Assembly: GCA_029933895.1 (NCBI GenBank)
Contig: JAOZNG010000007.1
Coordinates: 3,298 to 17,871, forward strand
DNA: 14,574 bases
Source: an archaeon
Lineage (GTDB): Archaea > Altiarchaeota > Altiarchaeia > IMC4 > QMZM01
Reading direction: 5' to 3'
The position numbers and the translations under genes are program-made. The notes below the pieces were generated by a model. It searched no databases. It was given only the letters and a program-made list of their open reading frames with translations, and was not told the origin of the DNA. Positions 6,755-14,067 of the stretch are shown piece by piece (within the stretch, counting starts at the first letter, position 1; each line of letters starts with the position of its first letter).

Positions 6755-9580
6755 ATGTTGGATAGAGATAAGGTCTTTGGTTTGTTTTTCATATCCTTGG
6801 TTCTTGTTGTTAGCGTGCTGGCTGCAACAGACATCTGCGACCAGAACTGTGAGCTGAATACAGATAAATGCACTGACTCAACAAGACCTTTCTTGTGTGA
6901 GAGAAGCTTCTGGCCGGATAAGTGCGTGCCGAAGGGATACGACTTCGGAGCCTGCGGCGGAAAAACCGATGAGGGAGGCTACTGCTCAGAGTGCGATGAG
7001 GGCTGCATTTATCTGGGAGACGGGTGCTCTGGAGACACACCCTACAGCTGCAGAAAATCCTGGGCTTTCGATGAATGCGTCGCGAAGGGATATGATTTCG
7101 GCTGCTGCGGAGGTCTTGAACCAGGGGATAATCACCAGATGGTGTTGAATACATACATAACCAACAACGACCCCGAATGCGCAGATGATGGCCACGCTGT
7201 TAAGTGGGAGGTTAAACGCAGGGGAGAGGCTAATTTTGTCGACTACAGCGATAAATGCATTGAAAAAAATTATAAAGATGAACTAATCAACATCGGTTTA
7301 GGTGAATCCATAGGTCCGCTGACCTGCCGGAGCAAATTCATACCGTGGAAGGACACGGGACCGCACACTGCCAGGGTATCCTGGTGCACCCACAGTAATG
7401 AGACAGTATACGGGGCGCCTCCCTCTTCAGGCAAATACTGTGTCGTGAACATCTCAGCAGACGGAGACAACGAGAGAGAGATAGGATTCGACAACATTGT
7501 GAAGACCCTCGAAGACCGCATAAACGATATAGTTAACGGTAAACGAGGTGCTGCAACCATCAGCGCCTACGACCCGGTGTGGAAGTTTTATTGGGTGTCT
7601 GGGCTTGAGAGCAGTTATGTTCCTGCGGAGGATATAGAGCACGTGAGGAAGTGCCTGGCTGGATGTCCTGACTGCGCGGTTGTCATGAACCTCAAGGAGG
7701 ACATTCATGGAAGCAACGTTAAAAGGGATGGGATATGTACTGCCAGAGCAGGGGCTACAGGCGCCTACACCGGAGCAATCTTTCTTTCAGCGGCAGCTGT
7801 TTCCGGCGGAGGTATAACGACCGGCGAAGAAGGGTTTACGGTCGATGAAGAAATACGAAAAGAGTACGGTGTAGAGCTGCCTAAGGAGTTGGGGGATGAG
7901 TTCAGAGATAAAGGTTATCTTGTCGGTGATAAATTCAAAGATAGATTAAGGCATGATACTGTTGCCGTAGCAGAAAAATACGATGATATCTTTGAGGCGC
8001 CTGGATATAAGACTCTAAGCGACTTTTATCAGGACTTCGACAGGGAATTTGTGAGCATGGAGATATCTGACAGGATTATAGATTCCATCAAGGTTGACAG
8101 GAATTTTAACAGCATCAGGCAGTCATTTATTGATGAACTGATGAACTACGAAAAAAATTCAGATCCAGAGTTCATAAATTCTCTGCAGAGCACAATGAGA
8201 GACACATACCTTAACCGAGAGCCGTTAACGAGGCAAGAGGCTGAGGAGATTGTTGATTTCTTCTTTAATGGAGATGAATTCGGTAACAAGGGTCTGGTTT
8301 ATTCATCGAAATTCAACACAAACCAGATAGATGTCTTCAATGAGGTTCTATCGTCGAAGGTGAAGATAATCAGGGAAGGAAGCGAGTACTCAACCTATAA
8401 AACACTTAAGGAATTTATTGAGGGCGTGTATGGTGGAGCCACCCCGGATTACGCTGTATTCAATATTCCCCTAGATGCCAGAGGAGGTTATTGGGGCCCG
8501 CATCAAGTTCAGTTGAATGTAGCTTATTTATCGGATTATATATCAACCCTATCCCATGAAAGCGGACATCATATCGATTATCATAGAATAGGTATACTGA
8601 GGGATATACAGTCACTATCCCCCGCCATGCAGGATAAGATTTTAGGGGACAAGAACTGCCTTAGTGCGATAGAGTTAACTTCAACCAAAACACAGTATGA
8701 CGTGCTTGAGGCTCTTAACAATAGGTACCCTGGTGCAGGTTTTGATGTTATATCAATAAAGAGGAGGCTTATAAACTACCAGAAAAAAAGGGTTATTGGG
8801 CCATATAGTGTTGGAATCGAGGTATATAATTACTTCAAGAATGAGAAGGGGATTGACTTGCTTGCCAGTAACGTAGATGATCTCAAGGATGTTGCAACGA
8901 AAAGGAACACTCTCCTGAAATTCACAGCCAAACTATTGGGCATAACAGGAGACATAACTAAGGCCCTGAAGGCTGGAGGAGAAGCGCTTGCAACCAAGCT
9001 GGGTTTCGATAAAGAAAAGAAAGTGTATATAGCGGTAGGTAAGGGCATGAAGGGGGCTAAAGCCACGCTAAAAATTGTGAACAAAGCAACCAATAAGGTT
9101 CTTTTTCCCTTAGACATGCCGCTTGGAGGGCTCTGGGGCATATATGAAACTGAGAAAAACCCCCTACTAAAGAAGAGGGTGGAAATAGAGACTAAATCAG
9201 GAAACGTCGGCGACGGTTTATGCGGCAGTACCTGCGACACAGAATGCGGCTCGATGATCATAAGCCGCGATGAAGAGGGGGTATACAGGCTGGTGGATAC
9301 TTTCACAATAGAGAAGGGTTATCTATGGGATATCTACATCGGAAGCGAAGACGCGGACATAGTACATAAAGCCGTATGTGAAGAGCTCAGGATGGAGGGT
9401 AAAGGCATCGATTTAAACCCCAGTTATATGGAATGCACCCCCGTTGAAGAAGAGGAATACATGAACTGCGTGGAAAAAGAGCAGGTGCTGGCTGTCACGG
9501 ATTCAGGGGAGTTATTCCCCTCAGATGATGATACAGGATACCTCAAAGCAGGAGCTCTAGAGGAAGAAGATGAGATATGA
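6755..9580 (+). CDS. Secreted Cys-rich protein with HExxH zinc-metallopeptidase motif (putative zincin)
   Basis: This 941-residue protein starts with a signal peptide (about 1-24, cleaved near 'VLAATD'). It continues with two Cys repeats (28-69 and 80-120) and a Cys-containing, probably beta-rich region (about 127-330) with possible N-glycosylation sites at N215 and N232. A short, weakly hydrophobic stretch lies near 337-352, and the middle (360-720) is mostly helical and charged. The HESGH at 601-605 in 'STLSHESGHHIDYH' is a zincin active site: H601 and H605 bind zinc and E602 is the catalytic base. E640 or E652 could be a gluzincin-type third ligand, resembling the ATLF/lethal-factor style 'HExGHxxD', but the family is not settled. 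The C-terminal 150 residues carry further Cys pairs and an acidic tail. The stop overlaps the next gene. Targets are unknown; its neighbours are candidates. Confidence 0.75.
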   Translation: MLDRDKVFGLFFISLVLVVSVLAATDICDQNCELNTDKCTDSTRPFLCERSFWPDKCVPKGYDFGACGGKTDEGGYCSECDEGCIYLGDGCSGDTPYSCRKSWAFDECVAKGYDFGCCGGLEPGDNHQMVLNTYITNNDPECADDGHAVKWEVKRRGEANFVDYSDKCIEKNYKDELINIGLGESIGPLTCRSKFIPWKDTGPHTARVSWCTHSNETVYGAPPSSGKYCVVNISADGDNEREIGFDNIVKTLEDRINDIVNGKRGAATISAYDPVWKFYWVSGLESSYVPAEDIEHVRKCLAGCPDCAVVMNLKEDIHGSNVKRDGICTARAGATGAYTGAIFLSAAAVSGGGITTGEEGFTVDEEIRKEYGVELPKELGDEFRDKGYLVGDKFKDRLRHDTVAVAEKYDDIFEAPGYKTLSDFYQDFDREFVSMEISDRIIDSIKVDRNFNSIRQSFIDELMNYEKNSDPEFINSLQSTMRDTYLNREPLTRQEAEEIVDFFFNGDEFGNKGLVYSSKFNTNQIDVFNEVLSSKVKIIREGSEYSTYKTLKEFIEGVYGGATPDYAVFNIPLDARGGYWGPHQVQLNVAYLSDYISTLSHESGHHIDYHRIGILRDIQSLSPAMQDKILGDKNCLSAIELTSTKTQYDVLEALNNRYPGAGFDVISIKRRLINYQKKRVIGPYSVGIEVYNYFKNEKGIDLLASNVDDLKDVATKRNTLLKFTAKLLGITGDITKALKAGGEALATKLGFDKEKKVYIAVGKGMKGAKATLKIVNKATNKVLFPLDMPLGGLWGIYETEKNPLLKKRVEIETKSGNVGDGLCGSTCDTECGSMIISRDEEGVYRLVDTFTIEKGYLWDIYIGSEDADIVHKAVCEELRMEGKGIDLNPSYMECTPVEEEEYMNCVEKEQVLAVTDSGELFPSDDDTGYLKAGALEEEDEI
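6836..7114 (+). repeat. Two N-terminal Cys repeats ending in KGYDFG-x-CGG
   Basis: Residues 28-69 and 80-120 of the zincin repeat the pattern CD-x2-C, about six residues, C-x5-P-x2-C, three or four residues, W-x2-D-x-CV-x-KGYDFG-x-CGG. Each copy is 41-42 residues with six aligned cysteines and the identical word 'KGYDFG'. They sit directly behind the signal peptide, so they would be the mature N-terminus, likely disulphide-bonded. Confidence 0.75.
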
Positions 9581-10361
9581 TGTTGCATTAATGGTTTTTA
9601 TGGTCTTCGCAGGGTTGGTGGTTGCAGAAGAAAACTGTCAGCTGGATTTAACAATATACAAGAATGACACTGTAAGGATATCCGACGTCAAGATAGTGGA
9701 ACTTGAGACCACACCAGAAAGAAACTCATTCAATGACGTAACTAATTACTCTCTCGGGGTATACGCTATAGACGGCACAAGGTTATATAAAACCTATCTC
9801 CCCGTTGATTTCAGGGTGTATGAGCTTGAAGAGATAAGCCACTCCTATGAGACATATTATGTTCAAACGCCCGTGGGCGAGAGAGATTACTGGCAGACAG
9901 AGATAATAGCACCCTGCGGAGGCAACGCTGAAGAACTCTGGGTCTTCCACAGGAACCCGATTTTTGTATACCGTTTTGATGAGATAGAAGATGAGAGATG
10001 CCAGCTGGGCTATAACGGAGTATGCGACCCCGACTGCAGTGACCTGGACCCTGACTGCATTATTGAAACAAGCACCACATCAACTCCCCCCCTGACCACT
10101 GTTGGAGGAAGTGAATCCTCTGGCGGGAACCTGCTTCTTTACCTGCTTACGGCAGCTGTTTTATTGGTGACTGCGTTTTTCGTCTACAGAAAACATGAAG
10201 AGAATAAACAGGCTGAGGAGAAACAAAGGAAGAGAAGGAAGCTGATCGAGTGGATCGGGGAACAGCTGAGGGATGGTGAAGACCCCGAGAAGCTTAAGGC
10301 AGTGGTGAGGTCGCAGGGTTTTGAGGAGGAACTGGTGGACTACGTGGAGCGCAAGCTATAG
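9570..10361 (+). CDS. Single-pass membrane protein with Cys/Asp extracellular motif, 263 aa
   Basis: I do not recognise this protein as a named family. It has a signal peptide (1-19) and an extracellular domain of about 120 residues with NDT and NYS sequons, a feature that would suit the nearby glycosylation genes. A short motif at 144-163 (CQLGYNGVCDPDC... DPDC) is of the Cys/Asp type seen near the membrane in archaeal surface proteins and may bind calcium. A Thr/Ser/Pro/Gly-rich stalk (167-186) leads to one membrane helix (188-206). The cytoplasmic tail is strongly basic (RKRRK around 220-224) and ends in a helical DPEKLKAVVRSQGFEEELVDYVERKL-like stretch at 238-263. The start lies 11 bases inside the end of the zincin gene, so the two are likely cotranslated. 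It may anchor or report on the secreted partners. Confidence 0.75.
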   Translation: MRYDVALMVFMVFAGLVVAEENCQLDLTIYKNDTVRISDVKIVELETTPERNSFNDVTNYSLGVYAIDGTRLYKTYLPVDFRVYELEEISHSYETYYVQTPVGERDYWQTEIIAPCGGNAEELWVFHRNPIFVYRFDEIEDERCQLGYNGVCDPDCSDLDPDCIIETSTTSTPPLTTVGGSESSGGNLLLYLLTAAVLLVTAFFVYRKHEENKQAEEKQRKRRKLIEWIGEQLRDGEDPEKLKAVVRSQGFEEELVDYVERKL

Positions 10362-10371
10362 TTAAATAAAA

Positions 10372-10397
10372 AGAATAAGAGCTTTATTCTATTTTTT
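10372..10397. terminator. Bidirectional intrinsic-like terminator between convergent genes
   Basis: AGAATAA (10372-10378) and TTATTCT (10384-10390) form a perfect seven-base-pair stem with a GAGCT loop, followed by A then T6 on +. On the - strand the same stem is followed by a T5 run. It sits between the + strand 263-aa gene and the - strand zinc ribbon gene, where a shared terminator is expected. Confidence 0.6.
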
Positions 10398-10412
10398 CTC
10401 GGACTCTTAGAA

Positions 10413-10562
10413 TCAGTACCTTCTAGGTTTCTTCTTCTGGTAACATTCCCGGCAGTATACAGGTCTGTCTCCGTCGGGCTTGAAAGGAACCTCCGCGTCT
10501 TTCCCACACTCCGAGCAGATTATGGAGTACATCTTCCTATCGCCCCTGCTTTCATATGTCAT
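10413..10562 (-). CDS. Small CxxC...CxxC zinc-ribbon protein, 49 aa
   Basis: A 49-residue gene reads leftwards from the ATG at 10562. It contains two zinc-binding knuckles, CSEC at 16-19 and CREC at 37-40, around the conserved-looking middle 'VPFKPDGDRPVYC', and ends in a basic tail (KKKPRRY). Small CxxC zinc ribbons with exactly this PFKP-x3-RPVYC core are widespread in archaea and candidate-phyla bacteria; none has a well-established role, and nucleic-acid binding is likely. A GAGGT ribosome site lies at 10573-10577, ten bases before the start, and an in-frame TAA just upstream fixes that start. A TATA-like GATATATATC at about 10613-10622, inside the 3' end of the regulator gene, could provide its promoter. 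Confidence 0.8.
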   Translation of the reverse strand: MTYESRGDRKMYSIICSECGKDAEVPFKPDGDRPVYCRECYQKKKPRRY

Positions 10563-10598
10563 TTACGTCATTACCTCTATATATATCCACAGAGAGCA

Positions 10599-11075
10599 TC
10601 ATGCTCCCTGCACGATATATATCTTTGATTCAGTGCTTAAATAGAAGCGCTTTTTAACCCTCTCTACTATGATGGCTGGTGTTACCTTCAACACTCCCTG
10701 CTTTTGCTCCAGCTCTCTGGTGAATTCCACCATATCCACTGTATTTCTGAACCAGCACCTGGCTGTTATAGTATGTTTATCGCTTGCGCTGTGTAACTCC
10801 ATAACCTCTTTCCTGTTTCTCAGTCCCTCCAGTATCCGGGTGCATCTCTCTGTCTGGATGTCTATTTCAGCTAATGCATCCAGGTGATATCCCAGCTGTT
10901 TCTGCTCCACCTTGGTAGTGTACTCTTTCACACCCCCTTTGTACTCCAGTCTTTTTTTATCCGCTTCATCACTGCTGTTCCACTAACCCCCGGATTCTCC
11001 GATACTTCAACGTTGGTTGCTCTGCTGTTTCTTATCAGTAAAACAGGGAGAAGCTATATCCCTAGATCAAGCCAT
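10599..11075 (-). pseudogene. Broken Lrp/AsnC-family transcriptional regulator (HTH and RAM domain in different frames)
   Basis: The 110-residue stretch from GTG 10931 to 10599 is a good Lrp/AsnC ligand-binding (RAM) domain: 'GYHLDALAEIDI', 'VMELHSASDKHTI' and 'LEQKQGVLKVTP'. In another frame just upstream, about 11053-10950 encodes the matching winged-helix DNA-binding half: 'RNSRATNVEVSENPGVSG' followed by 'TAVMKRIKK'. The frames meet at a run of seven A (complement of T7 at 10952-10958), where one extra or two fewer A would join KRIKK to RLEYKGG. A second lesion is the in-frame TAG at 11054-11056, and the likely start ATG at 11075 soon hits TGA. Either the gene is decaying, the assembly has indels, or only the RAM domain is made from the GTG. 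An intact relative would be a feast/famine-type regulator. Confidence 0.7.
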
Positions 11076-11129
11076 AATAGCTGTATTTATTAAAACAACA
11101 GGATATATGTTATCGGACTTCACAGCCCC

Positions 11130-11140
11130 TTTTTTTAACC
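11130..11140 (+). promoter_or_regulatory. TATA-like box for the superoxide reductase gene
   Basis: TTTTTTTAACC is centred about 30 bases before the ATG at 11165. No Shine-Dalgarno precedes that ATG, which fits a short-leader or leaderless archaeal transcript. Assigned by position and composition only. Confidence 0.35.
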
Positions 11141-11164
11141 CCAGAAAACCATATAACCCCTAAG

Positions 11165-11542
11165 ATGACTGAATTAAACCAGATCTACAGGTGCAACGTC
11201 TGTGGGAACATTGTCGAGGTGCTGCGTTCAGGTGCTGGGGAGCTGGTATGCTGCAGCCAGCTGATGGAATTGCTTGAGGCTCATACAGGGGATGAGGGTC
11301 TTGAAAAACATGTCCCGGTAACAGAGGGAACAAGCGATGGTTTCAGGGTTAAGGTAGGCTCCACCCCGCACCCCATGGAAGAGAACCACCATATCACCCT
11401 GATCGAGTTGCTGGCTGACGACAGGATATACAGGAGGCATCTGAAAGCAGGAGATAAACCAGAAGCCCTATTCTGTATCGAAGCCAGCAGGGTATCCGCC
11501 AGGGAATACTGCAACATTCACGGGCTCTGGAGCAACAGATAG
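11165..11542 (+). CDS. dfx: Desulfoferrodoxin (two-iron superoxide reductase)
   Basis: The enzyme reduces superoxide to hydrogen peroxide without releasing oxygen, taking electrons from rubredoxin-like donors in the cytoplasm of anaerobes. At 125 residues it is a full-length 2Fe-SOR. The desulforedoxin domain has iron ligands C10, C13, C29 and C30 (CNVCG...CC). The catalytic centre II has H49, H69, H75, C116 and H119, in [18 protein letters not shown] and CNIHG. The catalytic E47 and K48 are present. All residues fall at the positions familiar from sulphate-reducer desulfoferrodoxin. It stands alone, with a TATA-like box upstream and a T-rich terminator downstream; no rubredoxin or rubrerythrin lies beside it. 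Its presence says the host is an anaerobe meeting occasional oxygen. Confidence 0.95.
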   Translation: MTELNQIYRCNVCGNIVEVLRSGAGELVCCSQLMELLEAHTGDEGLEKHVPVTEGTSDGFRVKVGSTPHPMEENHHITLIELLADDRIYRRHLKAGDKPEALFCIEASRVSAREYCNIHGLWSNR

Positions 11543-11599
11543 TGGAGGCTCCTGCTCTGCCTTCGCCGATAATGGACCAATAATGGAGTTCATTTCCCT

Positions 11600-11618
11600 T
11601 GTTTTTTTTTCTTTTTAT
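11600..11618 (+). terminator. T-rich terminator after the superoxide reductase gene
   Basis: Two T runs separated by one C (about eight to nine T, then five T) lie about 60 bases after the dfx stop. Oligo-T tracts without a required hairpin end transcription in archaea. Confidence 0.5.
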
Positions 11619-11703
11619 TACAAAGTCGGTGAAACCATCTTGACTATTTAGAAGCAGGTAAACATGAAAAACACACGATAAATAAAAACCACGCACCTCC
11701 AAG

Positions 11704-11895
11704 ATGGACTTCAGAGAAATACTGCTAGAAAAACTTAACACAGCCCAATTCATAAAGCTCTCAAAGGCAACCAGGACAAAGATTATATTGAGGTGCTCTA
11801 TAGAAAAAAAGATGGCTGTCTTTGGGATAGGAGCAAAGATTGACTGCATTAAAGAGCACTTAGGCAAGAGGGTACGTAATCATAAGGAAAAGTAA
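11704..11895 (+). CDS. Hypothetical small basic protein, 63 aa
   Basis: The family is not recognised. The product is short and lysine/arginine-rich, with a helical start ('FREILLEKLNTAQFIKLSKA'), a middle strand-like part ('TKIILRCSIEKKMAVFGIG') and a basic end. No signal peptide or membrane helix is seen. A TATA-like GATAAATAAAAA lies about 15-26 bases before the ATG and there is no Shine-Dalgarno. It stands alone between dfx and the convergent hyp operon. It could be a real small gene or a chance frame; the AT-rich promoter-like sequence is the main support. Confidence 0.4.
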   Translation: MDFREILLEKLNTAQFIKLSKATRTKIILRCSIEKKMAVFGIGAKIDCIKEHLGKRVRNHKEK

Positions 11896-12016
11896 CCAGT
11901 ATATATGTAAGGGTGACCAATACTTGTGCAACAAAGCATCTCAAGTTGCCCTGATTTCTTATATTTATTCAGTTTTGTGGCGATAAACACCTTCGACAGA
12001 GCGGCCTAACAACTAA

Positions 12017-13021
12017 CTAACAGATGCGGGGGATTGGGTCGCCTAAAGGTTTTTCAAGAATCCTTTTTCCACCGATAACGGTTTCAAGTACGACCATGCT
12101 TTTCCCTTTCACAACTTCGCCAATTACTTCAGCATCTCTCCCTAATTTATTCCTCTTCAACTCCTTCAATACATCCTCCGCATCCTCCCCTCTCACACCT
12201 ATAACCAATTTACCCTCATTCGCAACAGTTAGCGGGTCTATGCCCAGCATATCGGAGGCTGCTCTCACACCATCCCTGACAGGTATTCTCTCCTCGTAAA
12301 CCAGAACGCCTTTCTTTGATTTCCCGGCCAACTCATTCAATGCGTTAGCCAAACCCCCACGGGTAGGGTCCTTCATAGTAGTTATTTCGTAACAAAGTAT
12401 GTCTTCTACAAGCGACCATAGAGGCGCACAGTCAGACCTCAATTTTGTCTTGAATTCAATTCCCTCGCGCTTAGCTAATACAGCAATCCCGTGGTCTCCT
12501 ACTTTGCCGTTTATGATTATCTTATCTCCCACCTCAAGCCCGGAGTCCTGTATTACTCTCTCTGCAATACCTATACCTGATGTGTTTATTATCAAACCAA
12601 TGTCTTCCTCAACAACCTTGGTGTCTCCTGTGACCACGGGCGTATCCGTCTCCATAGATACGCTGTTTATGGATTCCATGATCCTTTTCAGGTCAGTGAT
12701 CAACAAACCTTCGCCGATGATGAACGCTGTGGAGACAGCAAACGGTCTGGCGCCCATAACCGCAAGATCATTGATTGTGCCTGAGAAGGCGAGTTTCCCG
12801 ATATCTCCTCCTGGGAAGAACATCGGTTTCACTGTGTATGAATCTGTGGTGAAAACCAGGTTTCTATCCTCCAACCTGATCACCGCCGAGTCGTCCAGCT
12901 CCTTGAGACCAGTACCTCCAAGAGTATTCTTTTTTGATACGAGGGGTAGTAGTTCGGAGAGGAGTTCCTCCATCGCTTCCCCGCCCCCCCCATGTATCAG
13001 CTTGATTTTATCCTCTCTCAT
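12017..13021 (-). CDS. hypE: Hydrogenase maturation protein HypE
   Basis: HypE uses ATP to dehydrate the carbamoyl group that HypF places on its C-terminal cysteine. This makes the thiocyanate that becomes the CN ligands of the [NiFe] centre. The 334-residue protein has the PurM/AIR-synthase-like fold: HGGGGEAM near 10-17, DDSAV at 43-47, 'GDIGKLAFSGTINDLAVMGA', GDTK, and DPTRGGLA in the C-terminal half. It ends in the diagnostic PRIC, with C334 the carbamoylated residue. It begins 14 bases inside the end of hypB, with an AGGTGGT ribosome site at 13028-13034, so the genes are coupled. HypF, HypC and HypD, needed to use its product, are not in this window and must lie elsewhere. The gene is complete. 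Confidence 0.97.
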   Translation of the reverse strand: MREDKIKLIHGGGGEAMEELLSELLPLVSKKNTLGGTGLKELDDSAVIRLEDRNLVFTTDSYTVKPMFFPGGDIGKLAFSGTINDLAVMGARPFAVSTAFIIGEGLLITDLKRIMESINSVSMETDTPVVTGDTKVVEEDIGLIINTSGIGIAERVIQDSGLEVGDKIIINGKVGDHGIAVLAKREGIEFKTKLRSDCAPLWSLVEDILCYEITTMKDPTRGGLANALNELAGKSKKGVLVYEERIPVRDGVRAASDMLGIDPLTVANEGKLVIGVRGEDAEDVLKELKRNKLGRDAEVIGEVVKGKSMVVLETVIGGKRILEKPLGDPIPRIC

Positions 13022-13652
13022 TCTTCAACCACCTGACGAATTCATCCACGCCCGAATCTTTCTTGATGCTCACCGGGCAAACATTTAATCGAGGATTAAT
13101 CCTTCCTGCATCATCAACCATCTTCCTGTAATCAGCTTCAACAGCCTCGGCAATATCTATTTTATTTATTATTGCTGCATCAGCTGTAGCGAAAATCATA
13201 GGGTGCTTCTCCACGGTATCGTCTCCCTCGCTTACACTGACAACAACCACCCTCCTATGGGCGCCTAAATCAAAATCCACGGGGCAGATGAGGTTGCCAA
13301 CATTTTCGATGAAAACGATATCTACTTCATCCAAGGGAAGCTTCTGCAGGGCATGCTCGATTAGGTGAGCATCTAGGTGACATTCTTTTCCGGTGTTTAT
13401 ACCGGCAACAGGTATATCCATCTGCATCAACCTTCCAGTGTCTATGTCGCTTACCACATCACCTGCAATGACCCCTACCCTAAAGTCCCCCAGTTTTCTG
13501 CAAAGGATTTCGATCAATGAGGTCTTGCCTGAGCCCACAGCCCCCATGATATTCACAGAAAAAATATTTTTTTCGTCGAAAAACTCTCTATTCCTTAACG
13601 CCAGACTCCTGTTTATCTCCAGTATATCCCTGCCCACACTTATGTCATGCAT
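13008..13652 (-). CDS. hypB: Hydrogenase nickel-incorporation GTPase HypB
   Basis: HypB is a metal-binding SIMIBI-class GTPase that works with HypA to load nickel into the large subunit of [NiFe] hydrogenase. The 214-residue protein has the P-loop GAVGSGKTS (37-45), the dimer-interface metal-binding CHLDA (C91, H92), ENVGNLICP (C123 within) and the guanine-specificity NKID (163-166). It lacks the N-terminal His-rich and CxxCGC nickel-storage segments of many bacterial versions, as in methanogen-type HypB. It follows hypA by 13 bases, with an AGTGAT-like ribosome site, and overlaps hypE by 14 bases. The gene is complete with no missing key residues. Confidence 0.96.
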   Translation of the reverse strand: MHDISVGRDILEINRSLALRNREFFDEKNIFSVNIMGAVGSGKTSLIEILCRKLGDFRVGVIAGDVVSDIDTGRLMQMDIPVAGINTGKECHLDAHLIEHALQKLPLDEVDIVFIENVGNLICPVDFDLGAHRRVVVVSVSEGDDTVEKHPMIFATADAAIINKIDIAEAVEADYRKMVDDAGRINPRLNVCPVSIKKDSGVDEFVRWLKNERG

Positions 13653-13665
13653 TTTAATCCATCAC

Positions 13666-14031
13666 TTACTCGGCTGTTATCTCCTTCAATATAAGCTCTC
13701 TTCCACTGATGACTCCTGCCCTTTCTCCGCAGACAGGACATTCAAGTGCAGTAACAAATCTGAATACATCACCCCCCATAGAATCTTTTATCTCCGATAC
13801 ATGTCCGTTACCGCATTTTATTTTTATGGGTAGCATATTCAGATTAATCTTCATATTTTCTGCTATAGTGTCCCCTGATACCGCCTGTAGACAGAACAAC
13901 AGCTGCTCGGGATTCAGCATGGTCAACGACCCAACATCCAAAACCACCTCCTTCACCACCCGGGCGTTGTGTTTCCTAGCCTCCTCTAGGATATTATCCA
14001 ATATATCCTTTGCCACGCCGTACTCATGCAT
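13666..14031 (-). CDS. hypA: Hydrogenase/urease nickel chaperone HypA
   Basis: HypA hands nickel to the hydrogenase large subunit together with HypB. The 121-residue protein starts with the invariant MHE, whose N-terminal amine and His2 form the nickel site, and has the LDVGSL strand at 31-36. The C-terminal zinc ribbon has C73, H77, C98 and C101. The usual first CxxC pair is replaced by CGNGH, so the fourth ligand is probably the histidine, or the site is altered. A strong AGGTGAT Shine-Dalgarno lies four bases before the ATG. It is first in hypA-hypB-hypE. Urease genes are absent, so the partner is presumably a hydrogenase encoded elsewhere. Confidence 0.93.
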   Translation of the reverse strand: MHEYGVAKDILDNILEEARKHNARVVKEVVLDVGSLTMLNPEQLLFCLQAVSGDTIAENMKINLNMLPIKIKCGNGHVSEIKDSMGGDVFRFVTALECPVCGERAGVISGRELILKEITAE

Positions 14032-14035
14032 CTAC

Positions 14036-14042
14036 ATCACCT
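14036..14042 (-). promoter_or_regulatory. Strong Shine-Dalgarno of hypA
   Basis: AGGTGAT on the - strand, four bases before the ATG at 14031, is close to a full match to the archaeal 16S 3' end. It decides the hypA start and contrasts with the leaderless-looking genes elsewhere in the window. Confidence 0.7.
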
Positions 14043-14067
14043 GTTTCCAGTGTAGTGGGGATGAATT

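Noticed and set aside
8555..8584. Metzincin motif HExxHxxGxxH
   Set aside because: In HESGHHIDYH the last His is at position 10, not 11, and the Gly is missing, so only the general zincin HExxH call is supported.
10574..10625. AT-rich and GAGCAT/ATGCTC palindromic sequence as a mobile element end or operator
   Set aside because: The symmetric part is only six bases per arm, with no second copy elsewhere in the window, and the TATATA tracts are explained by coding and promoter sequence.
10952..10958. Programmed -1 frameshift at the A7 run as the normal way to make the regulator
   Set aside because: The site would work, but an upstream TAG and a missing start mean slippage alone would not give a full protein, so decay or indel error is more likely.
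12399..13088. Long + strand frame of 229 codons
   Set aside because: It lies antisense to hypE, which has full motif support, and its Ser/Thr/Pro-rich translation is typical of an antisense shadow.
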